Below, one piece after another: positions 48,960-59,125 of a stretch of DNA of 64,000 bases. The position numbers and the translations under genes are program-made. This DNA is from Adineta steineri. Taxonomy: Eukaryota > Rotifera > Eurotatoria > Adinetida > Adinetidae. The stretch is taken from the NCBI GenBank assembly GCA_905250115.1, contig CAJNOI010000293.1:1-64000 (forward strand). Direction: 5' to 3'. How positions within the stretch are numbered: the first letter of the stretch is position 1; each line of letters begins with the position of its first letter. The notes below the pieces were generated by a model, which had not been told where the DNA came from, did no database searches, and worked only from the letters and a program-made list of their open reading frames with translations.

Positions 48960-49029
48960 TCATTGTCAGGTCCATCTTGATAAATAAGTCTGATTGTACC
49001 TAAACGATCTTATGCAAGGAAATAATTAT

Positions 49030-49104
49030 CTTGAAGGTGTAAGATGTGAATGTTGGTATATATTCCGTAAATTCACACATACACACTCACATCTACATCT
49101 TCAG
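49030..49104. repeat. Telomere-like foldback hairpin with long arms
   Basis: CTTGAAGGTGTAAGATGTG faces CACATCTACATCTTCAG. Both arms carry the same private departures from the consensus (AGATGT), so pairing is kept although the telomere-like sequence is largely lost. Confidence 0.7.
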
Positions 49105-49289
49105 AGTGTCTTAAAGTCTAGCATATACAAAAATATGAACATCTCTTGTATGATATGCAAAGAATTTAAAAAAAAATGATTTATTATTGTTTTGAAAAAT
49201 ATGACAAAATATCTTAGAATCAGTCTCGTTTACATTCATGTTTACACCATCAGTGGTATACAGCAGAATTTATTTTCATGATAAAATTT

Positions 49290-50426
49290 TTATCGATATT
49301 TTTGAGCTTTTGGTCCAGATCGGTGTTTGAATTTGTCAAATTTTGGCCATTTCGGTAATGTATTAAAACGTCCTGATCGAGCTGACTGAGCTTCATTTTT
49401 CTTTCGCTCTTGCCTTTGCTCTTCCTCTTGCCGGAGATCATATTGGAAACTTTCAATATCGTCAAATGATTCAGGATTGTATAGTACACTTATACAATCT
49501 CTTATAGCCTGTAAATTCATCAAGTAAGCTGAACGATCACGACGTATTCTGAAGTAAATTAACTCTCGATCCAAGTAGAAATTGTTTTCAACTGAATCTT
49601 CTAGGTCAAAATATCTCTTAAATCTATATATACCACCTATAGATTGAAGATCAGTATAAACTTTATCTTTGGACACATAAATACCTTTCCAAGCAAAAGT
49701 ATTGTTGAAGTTTGGTGGAAGAGATTGATCCTTATTGTCTAAATATTTAATAAAGTCAATTTTAATATTTCGAATGATTTGTTGAGTTGTTGGCAGTTGT
49801 TTTTGTTGATTATCAGAAAATAATGAAAAACAATATTTTTTAATTATTTTCAATGTATGATAACGAAATCTTGAATGGAAAATATTCGGGTTTGAGAAAA
49901 TAACCATGAGTAATGTGAAGATACTATTTATTGTTCCCAAATCATTTAAGTTGTAGGCATTTTTACTAATACCGATGATAAATTGAATAGCTACATTACG
50001 TACTTCACAGATATCCGCTTGACACCATTCAATATGTTTGTTCGTATCATCAACATCAATGGGATTTGTCAAAACAAGTTTTTGGTTTTTAAGAAGAGGA
50101 AGTGGTAATGGATCAATACATAGATAATCATAAAGTTCAAGCATATGTATTACATTTGCTTCGTGTGTTAGTTCAGTAAATAGAGCAGATGGCTGTTCTT
50201 TAATAACCGATTGAAAGATCGCCATTAACCAGTTATAAAAAATGGGATATTCTAATATATATTCACCATCGTTGGTTTTATTGACTGCGAAATCATCTGT
50301 ATGACTTACAAGAGCAAATAAATAAGGAAAATGATTGAGTTGTTGTTGTGTAATTTGAACAGTTTTCTTAGTAGTACCAAAACGAAATCTGTAGATTGTT
50401 TCATTTGTTTTCGATATTGCATCCAT
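49290..50426 (-). CDS. BTB-like orphan protein with basic tail
   Basis: This 378-residue, single-exon protein has an N-terminal ~115 residues with BTB/T1-like wording: RFRFGTTKKTVQITQQQLNH at the start, a central FYNWLMAIFQSV, and LELYDYLCIDPLP, where potassium-channel-tetramerisation-type domains have LLxxADYLxI. A helical middle with no motif I know follows. The last ~50 residues are strongly charged (RQEEEQRQERKKNEAQSARS) and end in a basic tail. There is no TM segment. It may be a cullin-3 or oligomerisation adaptor, but that is a weak inference. Confidence 0.7.
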   Translation of the reverse strand: MDAISKTNETIYRFRFGTTKKTVQITQQQLNHFPYLFALVSHTDDFAVNKTNDGEYILEYPIFYNWLMAIFQSVIKEQPSALFTELTHEANVIHMLELYDYLCIDPLPLPLLKNQKLVLTNPIDVDDTNKHIEWCQADICEVRNVAIQFIIGISKNAYNLNDLGTINSIFTLLMVIFSNPNIFHSRFRYHTLKIIKKYCFSLFSDNQQKQLPTTQQIIRNIKIDFIKYLDNKDQSLPPNFNNTFAWKGIYVSKDKVYTDLQSIGGIYRFKRYFDLEDSVENNFYLDRELIYFRIRRDRSAYLMNLQAIRDCISVLYNPESFDDIESFQYDLRQEEEQRQERKKNEAQSARSGRFNTLPKWPKFDKFKHRSGPKAQKYR

Positions 50427-50788
50427 TTGTTGAGATATTTATTTCACCAAATGACTGTTTTTTAATCGTTAGAAGTTAATAGTAAAATATATATCCTTTT
50501 GTTTTTCATTCTGTTGATATTTAGTCATCAAAGACTTGGTTTTCTCCTAAGAATTGATATGAATTTAGTGACACATGTTATGAATCATATCTAAAAGTAA
50601 GAACACATATATATCTATACAATAATGACATCTATTGTACTTTGAAGTACAATGGAAGAAAACTTAATTTACATGTATTTTAATTGGTCAACCTTTGCGT
50701 TGCTATAAAAATCATATATAAATGGAATATTACATCCATGCTTCACTTATATTTATATTTATATCTACTCTACCAATTTCTGAATATC

Positions 50789-50835
50789 TTGAGAATGTGA
50801 GTGTTGTATGCTTTTCTCATCGACACCCAAATCAA
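50789..50835. repeat. Telomere-like foldback hairpin, diverged
   Basis: TTGAGAATGTGAGTGTTG faces CGACACCCAAATCAA. Confidence 0.45.
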
Positions 50836-51122
50836 TGAATTGACATTTTGGCATTCTTTTAAATTTATATGCTGGATTATATGAAATTAATTTAGTAGAA
50901 ATTGATGATGATCATATATTAAGAATATACATGTCAGTACATCGAATAATTGTTTATTATTTAATTGTGGGACTTGAATAGAAAGGATTCTCTGTTAGAT
51001 ATTTGAAGATATCTTTTGTATTTTCCAAATTGATTGATTAGATGATTATTCTAAATAATTTCTTCGAATATTTCCCTATAAATTAAATAATAAGGAAAGA
51101 ATATTTGATTTGACATCTCTTA

Positions 51123-51180
51123 TTCAGGTGGAAGTTGATCGATTCTTAATCTTCATTCTCATCCATACCCACGCCTTGAA
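51123..51180. repeat. Telomere-like foldback hairpin, one arm diverged
   Basis: TTCAGGTGGAAGTTG faces CATCCATACCCACGCCTTGAA. The right arm is near consensus. Confidence 0.45.
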
Positions 51181-51264
51181 GATGCTTGGCATAATAATAT
51201 TATTTTAGTTTATTTTAACAGAAAATAAAAAATAAATAATTTCTGAATTGAAGCTATTCTATTG

Positions 51265-52170
51265 CTATAGAAACATTTGTAGGTAAGTATATGTATAAGG
51301 ATACATCATGGTATTATACCATGCATTTTCATACACTGGATATTGGTTATTTATCATGCCAGCATGATCATAGTGAGGATATGAAAAGTTTCCGGTGTGA
51401 GGCCAAATACTCTGAGTCATATATTGATTTTGATGAATGGGAGGATCGAATTGCATAGAATCGGACCAGGCCTTATTATTACGACTTGGAATAACATTCA
51501 AATAAATATGTTCGTTACAATTCGTATATAGATATGGTATTTGGCGGTTCGTTGTGGCTCTTTGAACATCCACAGCTGCATTTTTCAACACGATATCAAT
51601 ATCCGTATTTGCTGCTCTAATATAACGAAGTAGATATTTGGTGTATATACTATTTTCACCAAAATGTCCGGCCTCAGAGTTTTTTCCTGCCGCACTGGAA
51701 AAAGCGATAATCGTTGATGGTGGTCCTCCCATTGGCACGAGACCATTTCTCAATCGTGATCTTCCATCGAGGCCAAGAGCTTGGTACAAAGACTCCATAC
51801 GATTACGACAACCATCCAGAATGCAGATAACCACTCTTGGTCTGTTCTGATGCATCTCTCTAAGTAAGTCCTGAACATTAGGAAGATTGTCTCCAGTGGA
51901 ATCTACTCCGTGCAAATAATTTTTCCCATTAAACTCACCAGCATGACCAGAAAAATAGAACACAACGATTGCACCGGGGCGAATAGACTGTGCGAATTTA
52001 CGAGAGATTAATGACATTTGATCATTTCGAAGATTGATCTGAGGTTGTACATCGAAGCCTATTGAATGTAAAGAACGAGTCATCGTTTCAGCATCATAAA
52101 CACACGATTGTAACCGGTTTCCTGCTCCGTAATCATCATTTCCAATGACTAAAGCTTGTTTATCGAACAT
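51265..52170 (-). CDS. Caspase-fold (C14) peptidase, metacaspase/paracaspase-like
   Basis: This 301-residue, single-exon protein has a caspase p20-type domain at about residues 3-210. The start QALVIGNDDYGAGNRLQSCV is typical. Catalytic His76 lies in FYFSGHAGEFNG and Cys121 in ICILDGCRN. AFSSAAGKNSEAG and NSIYTKYLLRYI complete the fold. It is followed by about 80 residues rich in Tyr/Asn/Pro with no motif. There is no death-fold prodomain or LSD1 finger. Sequence style is nearer to bacterial/metacaspase C14 proteins than to animal apoptotic caspases, so basic-residue cleavage preference is likely. The active-site pair is intact. A decayed relative lies about 800 bases upstream in the opposite orientation. 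Confidence 0.88.
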   Translation of the reverse strand: MFDKQALVIGNDDYGAGNRLQSCVYDAETMTRSLHSIGFDVQPQINLRNDQMSLISRKFAQSIRPGAIVVFYFSGHAGEFNGKNYLHGVDSTGDNLPNVQDLLREMHQNRPRVVICILDGCRNRMESLYQALGLDGRSRLRNGLVPMGGPPSTIIAFSSAAGKNSEAGHFGENSIYTKYLLRYIRAANTDIDIVLKNAAVDVQRATTNRQIPYLYTNCNEHIYLNVIPSRNNKAWSDSMQFDPPIHQNQYMTQSIWPHTGNFSYPHYDHAGMINNQYPVYENAWYNTMMYPYTYTYLQMFL

Positions 52171-52965
52171 GGTCCTAACACAGATAAATATAGATACGAG
52201 GATGTTAAATATTGAACATGAAGCAACTAAAAAAAAATATGTAAATTATGTTTTTGGAACTTTATATAAACAGTAGCTAAGCAAAGATGTAGTTGTGATT
52301 ATTTCAAACTCAGGGATTCAATAGTTATTAAGTCTCTTGCTAAGAAAATAATCTATTTCAATTAGATTATTCACTGAAGGAAAATTTCTCGATTCATAAT
52401 AGAAATTGCGTTAACCAGGACTCTCTATAAAGTATAGGTGTGATCGTCATCAACTTGAGAGCTTCTACCGAATAAAAATTGTAGTTTTTTTATCAACATT
52501 ATACTTCTACAATGAATCAATACGCAAAACAAACAAGTATTCGATTATGACAAGATTGATAAAGGTTTTTTCTAAGAATGTTGTAGAGTAAACTGTCATG
52601 TTTTGAAAAGAAAAAAATTGAGTGATACACACGTCAAATAGATGTTTTCAGTCAAAAGTTTTTAAGGATGAATGATTTTTCCGCAATGTTTCGACTATCA
52701 ACATGCAAAAAACTAACCATTACATAATTTAATGATGTTTCGTCATAGGCATTTATCAAATTGCGTCATTGTGAGTGCAGTGTATTGAGGAAAATGATGT
52801 ATTCATATGAGTCATTTGATTAGTTGTACGTACAAATACTATGTAAATATTTCATACTGAGTATAGGTTATTGCATACATTTTCATCATTTACAATTCAA
52901 TTTAACGAAGTAGTAACGTAGAACTGTTATCTAGAATAAAACTATAATTATCACATTTTTTTTAG
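52171..52965. other. Intergenic between caspase and its decayed relative
   Basis: About 800 bases, A/T-rich. Nothing was recognised. Confidence 0.5.
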
Positions 52966-53460
52966 ATTATCATATCAATTCAAATTTATTCGTATACCAT
53001 CTGACTTGAATCAAGCATTGGTCATTGGCAATGATACTTACGAAATAAAACCGAGACAAACTTGCGTGAATGATGCAGATGATGTCTCGTCTGCACTACG
53101 TTCAATTGGATTTATAGATTCAATTGCACCAAATGCGATAGCAGTCATTTATTTTTCTGGTCTTGCTGTGCAATATGATGGCTAGACTTACTTGATGCCA
53201 ATAGATAATCATTGGATGTCTTCAGAAAATATCAAAGAGTTGGTATTTAATGCGGTGGAAATCATTGCACTTATGCATACCAAAAAACCTAGAGCAGTTA
53301 TATTCATTCTCGACTGCGTGTGACCTTATCAAACTCTTGTAGGTGAAACACCTTTTTTTGTTGACAGAGAACCATTGGGAGTATTGTAAGGTATGGCACC
53401 AGTACATCCATCACCATCAACGATCATTATTAATTCCTTTGTGAGTCAGGTGCAAAATTC
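52966..53460 (+). pseudogene. Decayed caspase-fold gene
   Basis: The plus strand reads LNQALVIGNDTYEIKPRQTC, then IAVIYFSGLAVQYDG, LMPIDNHWMSSENIKEL and KKPRAVIFILDCV, in the same order as the intact caspase at 51265-52170. The expected catalytic His is Leu (SGLAVQ). The Cys region is followed by an in-frame stop, another stop comes just after QYDG, and part of the segment before YFSG is missing. It is therefore not functional. The homology ends close to a foldback hairpin at 53475. Orientation is opposite to the intact copy. Confidence 0.75.
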
Positions 53461-53474
53461 TTCGGTTTAGCATC

Positions 53475-53514
53475 GTGAGAGTGGGTGTGGGTATTCTATT
53501 CTCTCAACACTCAT
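53475..53514. repeat. Telomere-like foldback hairpin
   Basis: GTGAGAGTGGGTGTGGGT faces CTCAACACTCATC. It abuts the end of the caspase pseudogene and the start of the minisatellite. Confidence 0.6.
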
Positions 53515-53519
53515 CCGGA

Positions 53520-53632
53520 CTAGCAAGTGTCCTAGCGAATAACTGTTCGACGAGCAAGTGTCCTTTCGAGCAACTGCCCATACGAGCAAATATCCTAGTG
53601 AGCAACTGTCCGGCGAGAAACTGTCCTAAACC
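53520..53632 (+). repeat. Minisatellite, about 15-16 base units
   Basis: Seven or so diverged copies of a unit like CTAGCGAGCAACTGTC follow each other (gcaagtgtcc, gaataactgtt, gcaagtgtcc, gcaactgcc, gcaaatatcc, gcaactgtcc, gaaactgtcc). It is GC-richer than the surroundings. A related array lies at 55998-56072. Confidence 0.65.
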
Positions 53633-53872
53633 CGATATTTTTAGAGAAAGTTTTTTGTTCTACTTTTCTTTCATTCATTGAAATTTCTTTGTTTTCATCA
53701 TGTTGTTCTACATTATATTACACTTTATTTTCCTTTATGTTACTTTAAATAAAGATAATATTATATAAAATACTACGTTTCTCAAAGCGGTTTTACTCTG
53801 CAACTGTTTCCTTAATTTTTTACCATTATCATCAACTAATGTGTACAAGTACCTTTGGCGTTACTATAGTGT

Positions 53873-53941
53873 CTTGAGGGTGTGGGTGAGGACATGAGTG
53901 TGAATATGAGAGAAGTACAACACCCACAACCTTACCCACAG
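53873..53941. repeat. Telomere-like foldback hairpin
   Basis: CTTGAGGGTGTGGGTGAGG faces CACCCACAACCTTACCCACA with a loop of about 30 bases that itself carries GAGTGTGAATATGAGAG. Strong left arm. Confidence 0.7.
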
Positions 53942-54252
53942 TCTCTCGTCGTCCGTCTGTGTGCACTTTGATATACTATAAACAGTCGAGTCATATGCGT
54001 AAACGATCATTTATTTTCCTACCATCTCTTCTGACGTATTCCACTATCTTTTTGCTTTATCTTTTACATAAGAACGACCATCGCTATATTTCGATCTTTA
54101 GTGTTATCGTGCAGCAGTATTTTTATCTGTTATTATTTATCCAACTTACGATGTTGACTTGATCTTTTTCAAAAAGAAAACTTATAACTAAAGCTATCTC
54201 AAAGAACAAGAAAAGTAATAAATCATGCTCAGTTTATGGTAAACGATGACAA

Positions 54253-54596
54253 GCAACAGATAAACCTCAATCCATTTTATATTCTTCTATTTCTCCGATA
54301 TCTACATATGATAGTGGTGATGAAAATGATAAACGTTCTCCTGGAAATAACTCATTAGTTATCGATTGTTCAGATCAATCTCAACAAGGTAATAACTTTC
54401 AGTTTAGTGAAAACCATACATTTTTTTCTATTTCGGACTGTGCATTTACTCCAAAGAAGGTGATTATTTTGATACGAAGGAAGTAAATATTAAAAAAATG
54501 ACATCCAGCTCATCAACAACTACCCAACCTTTACTTCCCAGGCCGATGGTCCCTGAAGCAGGATTTCATGAATTTTCGGCAAAATCCTTGAAGTAA
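54253..54596 (+). pseudogene. Possible two-exon gene remnant, unrecognised
   Basis: An open stretch reads KPQSILYSSISPISTYDSGD and stops at a donor-like CAAG/GTAATA near 54388. After an acceptor-like CCAAAG near 54457 the frame continues EGDYFDTKEVNIKKMTSSSS and PLLPRPMVPEAGFHEFSAKS to a stop. The upstream side has no start codon in frame. Composition is unlike neighbouring A/T-rich DNA. It could also be a dispersed repeat. Confidence 0.3.
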
Positions 54597-55264
54597 CTCA
54601 ATGGGAATACCACGGAACCGGCCGTTTCCGTGCCGGATTGTTCGACCTGGACATGTCGAAAAACAAATTGATTTTTCCTTAGATTGGTTTTGTATCTTTT
54701 AGGAGTTTTATAGTGATTTGATGAAATGAATACAAACATTGGGACTTTTACCTGGTACATTATTCATTATCTTTCAATTAATTCTTATGATATGCGTATT
54801 GGACATCCTCGATATACTCAATTTCTTAAAGAACCCAACTGTCTTGTATCTTCCAGCGAGAAAAACTAATCAAATTAATCACATGAATTAATATAGATGT
54901 TTCTATCGATTACTGATAAATATATCAACGTGTGCTATTGGTCTTACAAATTCTTTCGTCGTGGAATCTATATATAAAGTTCCGTATGCTTAATTGTTGT
55001 TTCTATTGCAAAAGGATCAAAGTAACTTCTTTTCGTGTCAACTCAAGCAACGATTCAATAAAAATATACGAATTTATACATCGTAATACAGGTCCTATTT
55101 ATGGAACATTTATTTAATCAATTAGTTTCTTTCTTAAACTAATATGTATGCTGATTGAATCATATTGAAACATGTATGTCTAGTTATTTTTTTTTCGTAA
55201 ATAAAAAGAACTTGTCATTTATTTTATGCATTTGGTTATCTATATTGAAAAATGAACTTTTGAA

Positions 55265-55350
55265 TTTTGAGGGTGTGGGTGTGAGCATCTATTTTCTTAC
55301 CCTCAACCAACATCCTCACGCACACCCATAAGCCACACCCACACCCTATA
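55265..55350. repeat. Telomere-like foldback hairpin, near consensus
   Basis: TTTGAGGGTGTGGGTGTGAG faces GCCACACCCACACCCTATAG, with extra CA-rich segments (CCTCACGCACACCC) in the loop. This is one of the best copies. Confidence 0.82.
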
Positions 55351-55446
55351 GGACTGAATGATCTTAATCGAGCAAGTCATTGGACATCACAATTATTTAT
55401 TGAGAATGCTATCGGACAAATCAGTGAGCAAGATACATAATTTACA

Positions 55447-55508
55447 AGGCTAGATGTGGATGAGAATCTGCATAAATTTCTACATTCATACTTACATTCA
55501 CCCCATCA
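55447..55508. repeat. Telomere-like foldback hairpin, diverged
   Basis: TAGATGTGGATGAGAATC faces CATTCATACTTACATTCACC. Weak. Confidence 0.4.
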
Positions 55509-55782
55509 AATTCGTGGAACCAGTGCTACTTAGATATATGTTAACCGGATAATCATGATCAACAATCAAAGTGCATCAAGTTTGCTTTTAAGAATTGGTG
55601 CAAATAAAATATTATATGTAGAAAAATATTTCTTGAATAAAATATATTTTGTCAGTAGAGAAAGAGAGATATTAGACAACTGTTTATGTTTAACAGTAAA
55701 AAGAAGGAAAAATAAAAATTAATCGTTCATGAGTATATAACTTTATAGTTAATGTGTATATAAGCGTTTTTCACTCAGATAA

Positions 55783-55846
55783 AGAGGATGTGGGTGTGGT
55801 TGAGGCTAAGAGAAGAGATATTCATACCCTCACTCACACCCTAATC
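55783..55846. repeat. Telomere-like foldback hairpin
   Basis: AGAGGATGTGGGTGTGGTTG faces CATACCCTCACTCACACCC. Strong. Confidence 0.75.
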
Positions 55847-55997
55847 CGCTTATAATTATCAGATTCAATTATTCTCTCTGATATTTCTTTTCGTTTAAAT
55901 TAATTGACGAAACAATGACAAATAGAACATCTTTTTTGATTAATATTCGTAAGATAATTTATTCAAAGAATAGAAATAAAATGGAGAAAATTTGCGT

Positions 55998-56072
55998 GCT
56001 TAAGTCTTTCGCGCAAATGTCGTGTGCGCAAGTGTCCGCGCGTAAATATCATAGAAACGTCGGACAGACACT
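55998..56072 (+). repeat. Short minisatellite related to 53520-53632
   Basis: gcgcaaatgtc, gcgcaagtgtcc and gcgtaaatatc repeat at about 15-16 bases, with the same core as the upstream array. Its right edge overlaps the last codons of the Cys-rich membrane-protein gene, so the present C-terminus of that gene may be set by the repeat. Confidence 0.5.
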
Positions 56073-57189
56073 CTCACCAGCATCCGCTAGTGGAAAGCAG
56101 ACGGGCTCAATACAACAAGAGCCGACAATGCATACCGATTGAGAATCATCACAAGTTAGTGTTTCATTATTACATGGAATTAGGTTTGAGCATGGTTCAT
56201 TCTGTCCACAGATGCCACCACCGGTGCTCACTGTATAACATGCACAGCTAGTGTTGTTTGAACACGGTACAAAATTGTAACACGTTGCTGCACCGCACTG
56301 AGCTATGAGAGGCACATACACTGTAAAAATAAAAAATAAGATATCATTACTACAATGAAAGTGACAGAAAGGTAAAAGTGTGGGTGTAGGTGCGAACTCA
56401 TTCTTACATTAGCCGCATCCACCCTTAAAGAATTCTTATCGAAATTTTATTATTATAATGCCAGTAGACTAGGGATGTAATGACACAGAAAAATAAGGTT
56501 TCGTTTTCTCTACCACTTCATAAAGAAAGAAAATAAGGTAGCTCCGCGACTACTTTTAGGTATTCCTAAGCATATTTTAGACTTACCAGTTGTCACATTA
56601 TCGTTTGTGGTAGCGATTGTCGTCGTTGTAGTATCTACACATAATTATAAAAATATATTCGTCAATAATAAGAGCGCTTGTGAAAGATTCTTATTTGATG
56701 TAAATGACACTGTTGTGTCCGGACATATTACTAATGCCGAAGATGCTGTTTAGATGAAAGGAAAAAAAGGATCTTTTTTGAAACTATATGGATATTGTTG
56801 AACTTTTCTGGATCCTAGGAACCACTTTTCCCTCTTGGAATTGCTCATTACCTTGCTTTTTTGAAATCAAAAGTCCAGCCGCAATTGCACCTCCTACTAA
56901 TAGCAGCAACAAGAAGCCAGAAATAATGAAGCACAATGGTGAACAACAGAAACCTCCAGATCTAAAATGAGCAAAGATTCAATTTAAATATAATAACTAC
57001 TTCATCAGGGTGTGAGTGTTGTGTTCTTCTTATATCCATACGTATACACACACCTCTCAAGATAAAATAGAAAAAAACATACCGATGTGTTGTGTTTGAT
57101 GGTTCAGTGGAATCTGATTTCCAAGGCACGGGCGCTTGTGGAAACTCCAGCTTAGCAATAACTATGGCAATTCCTTCAGTTCCAGTCAT
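56049..57189 (-). CDS. Single-pass membrane protein with Cys-rich ectodomain, 4 exons (copy A)
   Basis: Exons on the minus strand are 57189-57083, 56961-56852, 56634-56587 and 56320-56049. The frame is kept, giving 178 residues. Exon 1 encodes a short cytosolic start (MTGTEGIAIVIAKLEFPQAP). Exon 2 gives CCSPLCFIISGFLLLLLVGG, the membrane helix. Exon 3 is a short Thr-rich stalk (DTTTTTIATTNDNVTT). Exon 4 is a Cys-rich domain (CGAATCYNFVPCSNNTSC and later CSNLIPCNNETLTC), which resembles short disulphide repeats of unknown family. Type II topology is inferred. Exons 3 and 4 are entered in phase 1. Intron 1 holds a telomere-like foldback. The gene is paralogous in exons 1-2 to 59126-60411. The function is unknown. 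Confidence 0.72.
56376..56430. repeat. Telomere-like foldback hairpin in intron 3 of copy A
   Basis: AAAGTGTGGGTGTAGGTGCG faces GCCGCATCCACCCTTAAAG. Diverged but paired, including a GCG shared by both arms. Confidence 0.6.
57006..57060. repeat. Telomere-like foldback in intron 1 of copy A
   Basis: CAGGGTGTGAGTGTTGTG, then ttcttcttatatcca, then TATACACACACCTCTCAA. It lies at the same intron position as the hairpins at 60245-60291 and 58903-58946. Confidence 0.7.
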
Positions 57190-58035
57190 TCGTTGTCAAT
57201 ACTCTTTGATGTTTATTGAATTTATTGTATTGTTAGCTTTTTCATTTCTCTTTATACATTGCAACACTTTTTTTCCAAGTAAAAAAGTATTTATTTGTAT
57301 TGCGAAGTGAATAAAACAATTGATTTCATATGTCAGTCATTCTTTTGTATACATTATTCTCAATAGTTTCAAACACTTAAAGGTGACTAATTGTCTGCGT
57401 CGTCAAATTTGCCAACCAATTCGGTCGTTCTCCTTCTCAAAAATCACGAACTGCACTATTATGATGGGAAAGAAAAATAGAAATTTTATGTGATTTGTTC
57501 GTTTGTTGATATAACAATAGCTGAAAGTTGAATAAAGTAAAAGGACATTCTCTGCATTCTAAATATATATATACATAGTGAGTGATTCAGACGATTTATT
57601 TCATTTAGCGACGATTCAACTTTGAATGCGGTCTATATCAATCGTGAGTATTCAATATAAACAATAAAATTGTGTTGATTAAGTAATTACCTAAGATTCA
57701 AACACGTTAGCTTCATAAAAGTCCCAAGAAAAAGCATAGGCATTACTGACCTAACTGAGTTTTCGCTGTCAACAACGCCTGCCTATTATTTTCTTGATAC
57801 TCGAAGATTATTGGTCAAAAATTGTGACCAGTCAGTTATTTGTAGTAATCTTTCTGTAACCAATGAACATTTTTAAATGGATGGGTGTGGGTGTGAGTTA
57901 AATAAAATACCCACACCCACACCCAGTCCCATTTGTTCAATTAATACATGTATTATCATAACCATTTGGTATTGTTGCAAACCGCTCGGATGTTAGGTCA
58001 TCAAATGTTAAATAATTAAATTAGCAAACTCTATA
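57190..58035. other. Upstream flank of copy A with one foldback
   Basis: The first ~370 bases resemble the upstream flank of copy C (60412-60790): shared wording such as cattcttttgtatacat, tcaatagttt and gtcgtcaaattt. The duplication thus included the promoter. The foldback at 57879-57929 follows. Confidence 0.6.
57879..57929. repeat. Telomere-like foldback hairpin, near perfect
   Basis: GGATGGGTGTGGGTGTGAG faces ACCCACACCCACACCCAGTC with a loop of about 11 bases. This is the tightest copy in the window. Confidence 0.85.
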
Positions 58036-58500
58036 CAGTGCCGGCAGAAATTATAAAAATAGACCCTTTTTTTAGGTTTTTACATATATTTTCCTCGAGT
58101 GATAATAAATCGCAAGTCTGAACATATGCATTTCAATGTCCTCTTACTGATGGTGTAGTCCGATTTAGTCTTTTTCAATTTCAAGTTTTAGAAAATAGAA
58201 TTTTATTGAAAATCACGTTTGTAAAAACAGTACGAAAAAACCACTGATCAGACTCAGTGTTTTATGTGTTATAACAAAAATGCAGATCAGTACACTTTTT
58301 ATAGTCAACCATCAGACAGAGGATAGTTTTTGCTACATAGTAGGATGTTTTCATGTCCTAACGAATATCTTATTAACTATCGAGCGCCTGTGCAGTTTCC
58401 GCGACTGTTCTTTATTACTAGCCTTGAACTCGTGAACTATAATCGGTATCAGACGCCTTATATCCCATTGATGTGGATGTGAACTCATCTTTCCATTAGT
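58034..58500. mobile_element. Possible Tc1/mariner-type element end
   Basis: TACAGTGCCGGCAGAAATT resembles the CAGTGCCGGC ends of Tc1-like elements next to a TA target. A matching inverted right end was not found, and no transposase is readable, so at most a truncated copy is present. The right limit is arbitrary. Confidence 0.3.
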
Positions 58501-58519
58501 CGCACTCGCACCCATCTCT
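58471..58519. repeat. Telomere-like foldback hairpin, diverged
   Basis: GATGTGGATGTGAACTC faces TCGCACTCGCACCCATCTC. It lies where the ectodomain exon of remnant B would be expected. Confidence 0.5.
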
Positions 58520-58561
58520 TGAGATGGTTTTTGGGTACTTCCAAGTATATTGTAGACTTAC

Positions 58562-58858
58562 CAGATGCCACACTAACACTTGTCGTTGTAGTATCTACAC
58601 ATAATTATAAGAATATATTCGTCAATAATATGAGCTACTAGGATGAAGGGAAAAAACAAGTTTTGTTGGGACTATATAGATACTGTTGGGCTTTTCTGGA
58701 TCCTAGATCCCAAAAAGATCCACTTTTCCCTCGTGGAATTGCTCATTACTTTGCTTTTTGAAAGCAAAATCCCTGCAGTTATTGCACCTCCCACTAATAA
58801 CAGTAACAATAAACCCAAAACAATAAAGCATAGCGGTGAACAAAAGAAACCTCTAGAT
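58562..58858 (-). pseudogene. Remnant of the membrane-protein family (copy B)
   Basis: An exon-2-like segment (58858-58750, FFCSPLCFIVLGLLLLLLVG) and a stalk-exon-like segment (58594-58562) are recognisable with splice-like borders. Exon 1 and any ectodomain exon are absent. The exon-2-like segment is one base shorter than in copies A and C, so its frame does not join the next exon. Even its intron-1 foldback (58903-58946) survives. It is a truncated tandem duplicate. Confidence 0.65.
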
Positions 58859-58902
58859 CTAAAATGGACAACGATTCAATTTAAATATAATAACTACTTC
58901 AT

Positions 58903-58946
58903 CAGAGTGTGAGTGTAATATTCTTCTTATATCCACACCCGATATG
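58903..58946. repeat. Telomere-like foldback beside remnant B
   Basis: CAGAGTGTGAGTG, then attcttcttat, then ATCCACACCCGATATG. It is orthologous in position to the intron-1 hairpins of copies A and C. Confidence 0.6.
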
Positions 58947-59125
58947 CCAAACTTACAACATCGGAGTTCTCCGAATCATTATCGAGTACTGGCGCTAGTT
59001 TCATATATATTTAATAACTTAAGAATGTTTTTATTCAAAGAACAAATATTTAGAAAATCGATGTCCCACAAACAAGTGAATGTTAGTTTGAAATGATGAC
59101 GTACGCGAAGGCATAGCTACACGAC

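Larger units (their letters stand above)
48616..49289. other. Intergenic with two foldback hairpins
   Basis: About 670 bases. It holds the foldbacks at 48904-48959 and 49030-49104 and nothing else recognisable. Confidence 0.55.
50427..51264. other. Intergenic with two weak foldbacks
   Basis: About 840 bases. It holds the diverged hairpins at 50789-50835 and 51123-51180; otherwise nothing. Confidence 0.5.
53640..55264. other. Intergenic, with one foldback and one GC-richer block
   Basis: About 1.6 kb. Apart from the foldback at 53873-53941 and the block at 54253-54660, nothing is recognised. Open frames are short. Confidence 0.45.
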
